A stretch of DNA of 64,000 bases from Hyphomonas sp. BRH_c22 (GTDB lineage Bacteria > Pseudomonadota > Alphaproteobacteria > Caulobacterales > Hyphomonadaceae), in contig NZ_LADU01000139.1 of the NCBI RefSeq assembly GCF_000961795.1, positions 32,228 through 96,227 on the forward strand. Reading direction: 5' to 3'. The notes beneath the pieces were generated by a model. The model had not been told where the DNA came from and ran no database searches. It was given only the letters and a program-made list of their open reading frames with translations. Below, piece after piece: positions 60,268 through 64,000 of this stretch. Within the stretch, counting starts at the first letter, position 1, and each line of letters starts with the position of its first letter. A program made the position numbers and the translations under genes.

Positions 60268-60831
60268 ATGATGGGCACCTCTATCCTGATCGGCCTGGCC
60301 ATACTGGTCTTCGTGGCCGTCGTGGTGATTTACAACGGCCTCGTCAACAAGAACCAGATGGTCAAGAATGGCTGGGCCGATATTGATGTGCAGCTGAAAC
60401 GCCGGGCCGATCTCATCCCGCAACTTGTGACGACCGTGAAGGGCTTTGCCGCCCACGAGAACTCGCTGTTCGAGGATGTCGTGGCCAAGCGCGGCGCGGC
60501 GCTGGCCGCTGGCGACGACCCGCAGGCGCGCGGGGCAGCCGAGTCCGCCCTCTCCCAGCCCGTCGCGCGGCTGGTGGCGGTGGCGGAAGCATATCCGGAA
60601 CTCAAGTCGGACCAGAACTTCCTGGACCTGCAGAATGAGCTGTCGGACACCGAGAACAAGATCGAGATGGCGCGGCGTTTCTTCAATGGCGCCGTGCGGG
60701 AAATGAATACGCGGGTGCAGAGCTTCCCGGCGAACCTCGTGGCCGCCATGTTCGGGTTCCGGGAAAAGGCCTTCTTCGAAATCCAGACGGCCGACCGCGC
60801 CCTTCCCTCGGTCGACTTCAAGGGGGAATGA
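60268..60831 (+). CDS. lemA: LemA-family protein
   Basis: A membrane-anchored protein: one N-terminal helix (SILIGLAILVFVAVVVIYNG) followed by the LemA signature VKNGWADIDVQLKRRADLIP and QLVTTVKGFAAHE, then NTRVQSFPANLVAAMFGFRE. About 188 residues. The ATG at 60,268 has a GGGAGA box seven bases upstream. The reading frame is open continuously from the broken SNase gene, so the start is chosen by homology and ribosome-binding site. Its stop overlaps the DUF2207 start (ATGA), a common pairing. Function unknown. Confidence 0.93.
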   Translation: MMGTSILIGLAILVFVAVVVIYNGLVNKNQMVKNGWADIDVQLKRRADLIPQLVTTVKGFAAHENSLFEDVVAKRGAALAAGDDPQARGAAESALSQPVARLVAVAEAYPELKSDQNFLDLQNELSDTENKIEMARRFFNGAVREMNTRVQSFPANLVAAMFGFREKAFFEIQTADRALPSVDFKGE

Positions 60832-62543
60832 TCGTGTTAGGACGCATCCTGATTGCGCTGCTTGCGGCGCTGGCTGTCGCACTGGCGGCCCTTGCCGATG
60901 AGCGGATCAACCAGTTCGATATCGATATCGATGTCCGCACGAACGGGGATATCCTGGTCAGCGAAACGCTGAAGGTGACGTCGGAAGGCTACCAGATACG
61001 GCGCGGGATCCTGCGCAACCTGCCCAGGTACTATGACGATGACGGTGCCCGGCTGCCCTATGACTACAAGATCATGCAGGTGACGCGGAACGGTGCGCGC
61101 GAACCCTATGCGACAGAGACAGACGGCAATGCACTGATCCTCCGGATCGGGTCGGCTGATGTCTTCCTCGAGAACGGGCAGCACACATACGAGATCACTT
61201 ACCGCGTCAGGAACCAGGTGCGCCATTTTGACGGCCATGACGAGATCTACTGGAATGCCACGGGCAATTACTGGGACTTCCCGATTGATGCCGCGACCGC
61301 GACGATCACCTTGCCGCCCGGCGCGCGGGTGACGGCGCTGGACGCCTATACGGGCGGACTGGGCACGGCCGGAAAGGACTTCACGCATCGTGCAAGCGGC
61401 GGCACCCATGTCTTCGAAACGACGCGGGTGCTGCAATCGGGTGAAGGCCTGACCGTGGCGCTGGGCGTGGAAAAAGGCCTGATCGCGCCGCCGTCCAGCG
61501 CCGACCAGACGCGCCGCTGGTGGCAGCGCAACGGATCCCTCGCCATCCTGATCGCGTCACTGCTGGGTGTGTTCGCCTTCGCGTGGCGCAATTTCGACCG
61601 GGTCGGGCGCGACCCTGTGAAGGGGCCGGTCTTCCCGCGCTATGAGCCGCCGAAAGGCTATTCGCCGGCGGCCGTTCACCAGATCTATTACCGCACATTG
61701 TCGGGCCACAAGGCATTGATCGCGACGCTGATGAACCTAGCAGTGAAGGGCCATCTGACGATCGAGGCGGGGAAGAAGAAGGAAACCACGCTGGTGCGCA
61801 CACCAAGCGCGGAAAAGCCGGCAGAGATGACCAAGGAAGACCTGAAACTGCGGGACGCCCTGTTCAGCGGCGGAAACGCCAAGACCTTCGGCAAGACATA
61901 TGATGCCGGCTTCACATCGGCCTACAATGCCTTCCAGCGGTCGCTATCCAGCCACTACGGCAGCAAGTATTTCAGGTGGAATATCGGCTATTCCATCATT
62001 GCGGCCCTGCTGTCGGTTGGCGCTGTCGTCTTTGCGGTTTCGCAGGCCACGCTGTGGTCGTGGTGGCATACGGGCGTGCTGATCTCGCTTGCCGGGCTGA
62101 ATGTATGGTTCATGTACCTGATGCCAGCGCCGACGCGGAAGGGGCAGGACGTGCGCACCGAGATCGAGGGTTTCAAACTGTATATGGAGACGGCCGAAAA
62201 GCTGCAGCTGAACGCCGTTGAAGTGGGCAGCGAAGCGCCGCCGCCGATGACCACCGAGCGGTATGAAACCTTCCTGCCCTATGCCGTGGCGCTGGGCGTG
62301 GAAAAGCCGTGGACGAAGCATTTCGAACGCCTGCTGCCGGAAGAGGCCGCCGCCTATCACCCCGGCTGGACCAATATGTCGTCCGGGGGCTTCCGCAACA
62401 TTGGCGAGATGACCAGCGGCATGGTCAGCACGATGAGTTCCGGCGTGTCGAGTTCGATGCCGCAAAGTTCCAGCTCGTCAGGGTCTGGCGGCGGCGGGTC
62501 GTCCGGTGGCGGCGGAGGGGGCGGAGGGGGCGGCGGCTGGTAA
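60828..62543 (+). CDS. DUF2207 predicted membrane protein
   Basis: A 571-residue protein with a signal peptide (ILIALLAALAVALAALA), an extracytoplasmic DUF2207 domain (INQFDIDIDVRTNGDILVSE, IRRGILRNLPRYY, YWNATGNYWDFPID), a membrane helix (SLAILIASLLGVFAFAW), a cytoplasmic winged-helix-like part (LMNLAVKGHLTIEAGKKK), further helices near residues 385-430 (ISLAGLNVWFMYLM), and a very Gly/Ser-rich C-terminus. The family is regularly coupled to LemA, as here. Function unknown. Confidence 0.9.
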   Translation: MIVLGRILIALLAALAVALAALADERINQFDIDIDVRTNGDILVSETLKVTSEGYQIRRGILRNLPRYYDDDGARLPYDYKIMQVTRNGAREPYATETDGNALILRIGSADVFLENGQHTYEITYRVRNQVRHFDGHDEIYWNATGNYWDFPIDAATATITLPPGARVTALDAYTGGLGTAGKDFTHRASGGTHVFETTRVLQSGEGLTVALGVEKGLIAPPSSADQTRRWWQRNGSLAILIASLLGVFAFAWRNFDRVGRDPVKGPVFPRYEPPKGYSPAAVHQIYYRTLSGHKALIATLMNLAVKGHLTIEAGKKKETTLVRTPSAEKPAEMTKEDLKLRDALFSGGNAKTFGKTYDAGFTSAYNAFQRSLSSHYGSKYFRWNIGYSIIAALLSVGAVVFAVSQATLWSWWHTGVLISLAGLNVWFMYLMPAPTRKGQDVRTEIEGFKLYMETAEKLQLNAVEVGSEAPPPMTTERYETFLPYAVALGVEKPWTKHFERLLPEEAAAYHPGWTNMSSGGFRNIGEMTSGMVSTMSSGVSSSMPQSSSSSGSGGGGSSGGGGGGGGGGGW

Positions 62544-62546
62544 CGC

Positions 62547-63434
62547 CTAGACGTTGGGGATGAGGCCCGAGGTTTCAGGATCGCCGACAATCCGCACCAG
62601 CGCCTTGCGTAGCTTGCCGAGCGCCTGGTGTTCAATCTGGCGGACGCGTTCCTTGGAAATGCCCAGCTCATGGCCGAGCGCCTCCAGCGTGACGCCATCC
62701 TCGCACAGGCGGCGCTGCAGGATGATGTGCGTCTCGCGCGCGTTGAGGGCTTTCAGCGCATCGGCAATCCATTCCTTGCGGCGGTCGCCATCGCGCTGGG
62801 CCATGACCTGTTCTTCGGGAATGGCCGACTCGTCGGCGATAAGATCCTGCCACTGGCCATCGCCATCAGCCGCCATCGGCGCGTTGAGCGAGCGGTCGGA
62901 GGCCGCCATGCGGGAGGCCATGGATTCGACATCGCGCAGTGGCACGCCGAGATGTTCTGACACCCAGGCGGTGTTCTTCCGCGTCATCACGCCATCATCG
63001 GTGTCGTCAATCTGTGCGCGCAGGCGGCGCAGGTTGAAGAAGAGGGATTTCTGGGCCGACGTTGTGCCGGTGCGGACGATTGACCAGTTGCGCAGGACAT
63101 AGTCCTGGATGCCCGCACGGATCCACCAGGTGGCATAGGTCGAGAAGCGCACTTCGCGGGAGGGTTCAAACCGGGCGGCCGCCTGCATCAGGCCGACATT
63201 GCCTTCGGAGATGAGGTCTGACATGGGCAGGCCGTAATTGCGGAACCGCCCCGCCATGGAGACGACCAGCCGCATATAGGCGGTGGTGAGTTCGTGCAGG
63301 GCCGCCTCGTCTTCCTCCTCACGCCAGCGGCGGGCAAGATCAAGCTCGTGTTCCTGTTCCAGCATCGGGGCCTTCATCGCCGTCCTGACGAACTGGCGGT
63401 CGGCTGAATTGCTGGAATCATAGGCACTGGCCAT
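62547..63434 (-). CDS. rpoH: Heat-shock sigma factor RpoH (sigma-32)
   Basis: A 295-residue group-3 sigma factor. Region 2: LVVSMAGRFRNYGLPMSDLI, SEGNVGLMQAAARFEPSREV, RFSTYATWWIRAGIQDYVLR. The RpoH box QKSLFFNLRR is present. Region 4: TLEALGHELGISKERVRQIE. It directs heat-shock and stress gene transcription. Convergent with the DUF2207 gene, whose stop codon is only three bases away. Confidence 0.95.
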   Translation of the reverse strand: MASAYDSSNSADRQFVRTAMKAPMLEQEHELDLARRWREEEDEAALHELTTAYMRLVVSMAGRFRNYGLPMSDLISEGNVGLMQAAARFEPSREVRFSTYATWWIRAGIQDYVLRNWSIVRTGTTSAQKSLFFNLRRLRAQIDDTDDGVMTRKNTAWVSEHLGVPLRDVESMASRMAASDRSLNAPMAADGDGQWQDLIADESAIPEEQVMAQRDGDRRKEWIADALKALNARETHIILQRRLCEDGVTLEALGHELGISKERVRQIEHQALGKLRKALVRIVGDPETSGLIPNV

Positions 63435-63547
63435 GACGTGCGTGCTCCTGAACTGCCTTCGGTGATCTTGTTTCCTGTCATGCTTACGCCTCAGGCCGCC
63501 CGATGGATCATCCGGCGGGCGATATTTTACACCGGCCTGCGCCCGGC

Positions 63548-63577
63548 TTGACCGCCTGCGGCCTGCGGGCGTAGGAA
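63548..63577 (+). promoter_or_regulatory. Possible promoter before mmcB
   Basis: TTGACC (63,548-63,553) and TAGGAA (63,572-63,577) are 18 bases apart, 36 bases before the mmcB ATG. A weak match to the sigma-70 pattern. Confidence 0.3.
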
Positions 63578-63613
63578 TGGCAAAAGAACAATACCGGAAC
63601 GAAAGCGCGCGCC

Positions 63614-64000
63614 ATGCAGGACGCCAGCCTAACGCAGCTTGATGCCAGCCTGCCGCCGAGCCGGGCCGGCGAGATCGCGCGCGGCGCGCTGCGCCTGCTG
63701 GCGGGGCTCGGCTATTGCGGCGTGTTGGAGATGACGCTGGCGAACAATCGCCGGGCGGACATCGCGGCAGTGGGCCCGGCGGGCGAGATTGCCATGGTGG
63801 AGATCAAGTCGAGCGTTGCGGATTTCCGGTCTGACTGCAAATGGCGGGACTACATGCCGTTTTGCGACCGGTTCTATTTTGCCGTGATGGCGGACTTTCC
63901 GCAGGACCTGATCCCGCCGGAGACGGGCCTGATCGTGGCCGATGCCTTTGGCGGGGCTGTGATCCGCGAGGCGGTGGCAGACAAGCTGTCAGGCGCGCGG
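63614..64000 (+). CDS. mmcB: MmcB-family DNA repair protein (partial, continues beyond window)
   Basis: The visible 129 residues include RRADIAAVGPAGEIAMVEIK, the D-x(n)-E-x-K signature of a PD-(D/E)xK nuclease-like fold, then SSVADFRSDCKWRDYMPFCD and FYFAVMADFPQDLIPPETGL. This is the MmcB family, a LexA-regulated gene of DNA-damage repair in Caulobacter and relatives. Divergent from rpoH. The C-terminus lies outside the window. Confidence 0.85.
   Translation, partial: MQDASLTQLDASLPPSRAGEIARGALRLLAGLGYCGVLEMTLANNRRADIAAVGPAGEIAMVEIKSSVADFRSDCKWRDYMPFCDRFYFAVMADFPQDLIPPETGLIVADAFGGAVIREAVADKLSGAR

Noticed and set aside
59260..60882. 540-residue minus-strand frame across tRNA-Arg, SNase and lemA
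   Set aside because: It runs through a tRNA gene and antisense to lemA; Arg/His/Pro-rich GC artefact.
1..64000. CRISPR arrays
   Set aside because: No regularly spaced identical repeats with unique spacers were seen on either strand.

Overview
The window is from an alphaproteobacterium. FlbT/FlaF control of flagellin, a FlbE-like FliH, a MotE-type protein, an MmcB-family repair protein and candidate CtrA boxes (TTAA-N7-TTAA) all point there. A member of the Hyphomonadaceae or a relative (Caulobacter/Hyphomonas-like) fits best, but that narrower placement is an inference from gene content.

Layout. (1) 1-23,848 is a flagellar cluster: flbT-flaF-flagellin, flgN-flgJ, fliK-flgD, a long minus-strand run (fliM-like, motA, an unknown TPR-like exported protein, flgF, flgG, flgA, flgH, a FliL-like protein), a plus-strand run (motB, flgE, flgK, flgL, flgI), fliF-flbE-fliN-fliP-fliG, and fliL-DUF6468-motE. 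(2) 24,188-59,267 is a 35-kb genomic island in a tRNA-Arg(CCT) gene. It is bounded by a perfect 46-bp direct repeat of the tRNA 3' end, with a tyrosine integrase beside the intact tRNA and shared arm-type repeats inside both ends. It carries a coupling protein and a relaxase but no mating-pair genes, so it looks like a mobilizable rather than self-conjugative element. It is mosaic: a second integrase sits beside an intact tRNA-Leu(CAG), and a 3' fragment of tRNA-Thr marks a further integration scar. (3) 59,299-64,000 is chromosomal and GC-rich: a broken thermonuclease gene, lemA, a DUF2207 membrane protein, rpoH and the start of mmcB.

The island cargo is mostly defence. In order: a class II Fic protein; a GSU2403-type nucleotidyltransferase and an AbiE-like pair, each behind a perfect palindrome; DUF736 and ArdA antirestriction genes; a tightly coupled type I restriction-modification operon (HTH-hsdM-abiF-hsdS-DUF262/HNH/HEPN-hsdR) with a candidate structured RNA in front of abiF; FecI/FecR-type regulators; two small XRE regulators with palindromic operators; a second Abi/HEPN protein behind a structured leader; and a Pycsar-like operon.

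The most notable item is that last operon at 54.5-57.8 kb. It encodes a protein with two nucleotide-cyclase domains whose metal-binding residues are asymmetrically conserved, an E2-like protein with a cysteine-rich tail, and a cyclic-nucleotide-binding/TIR effector. The first and third genes match the cyclase-plus-TIR logic of Pycsar. The E2-like middle gene is not part of the basic two-gene system as I know it.
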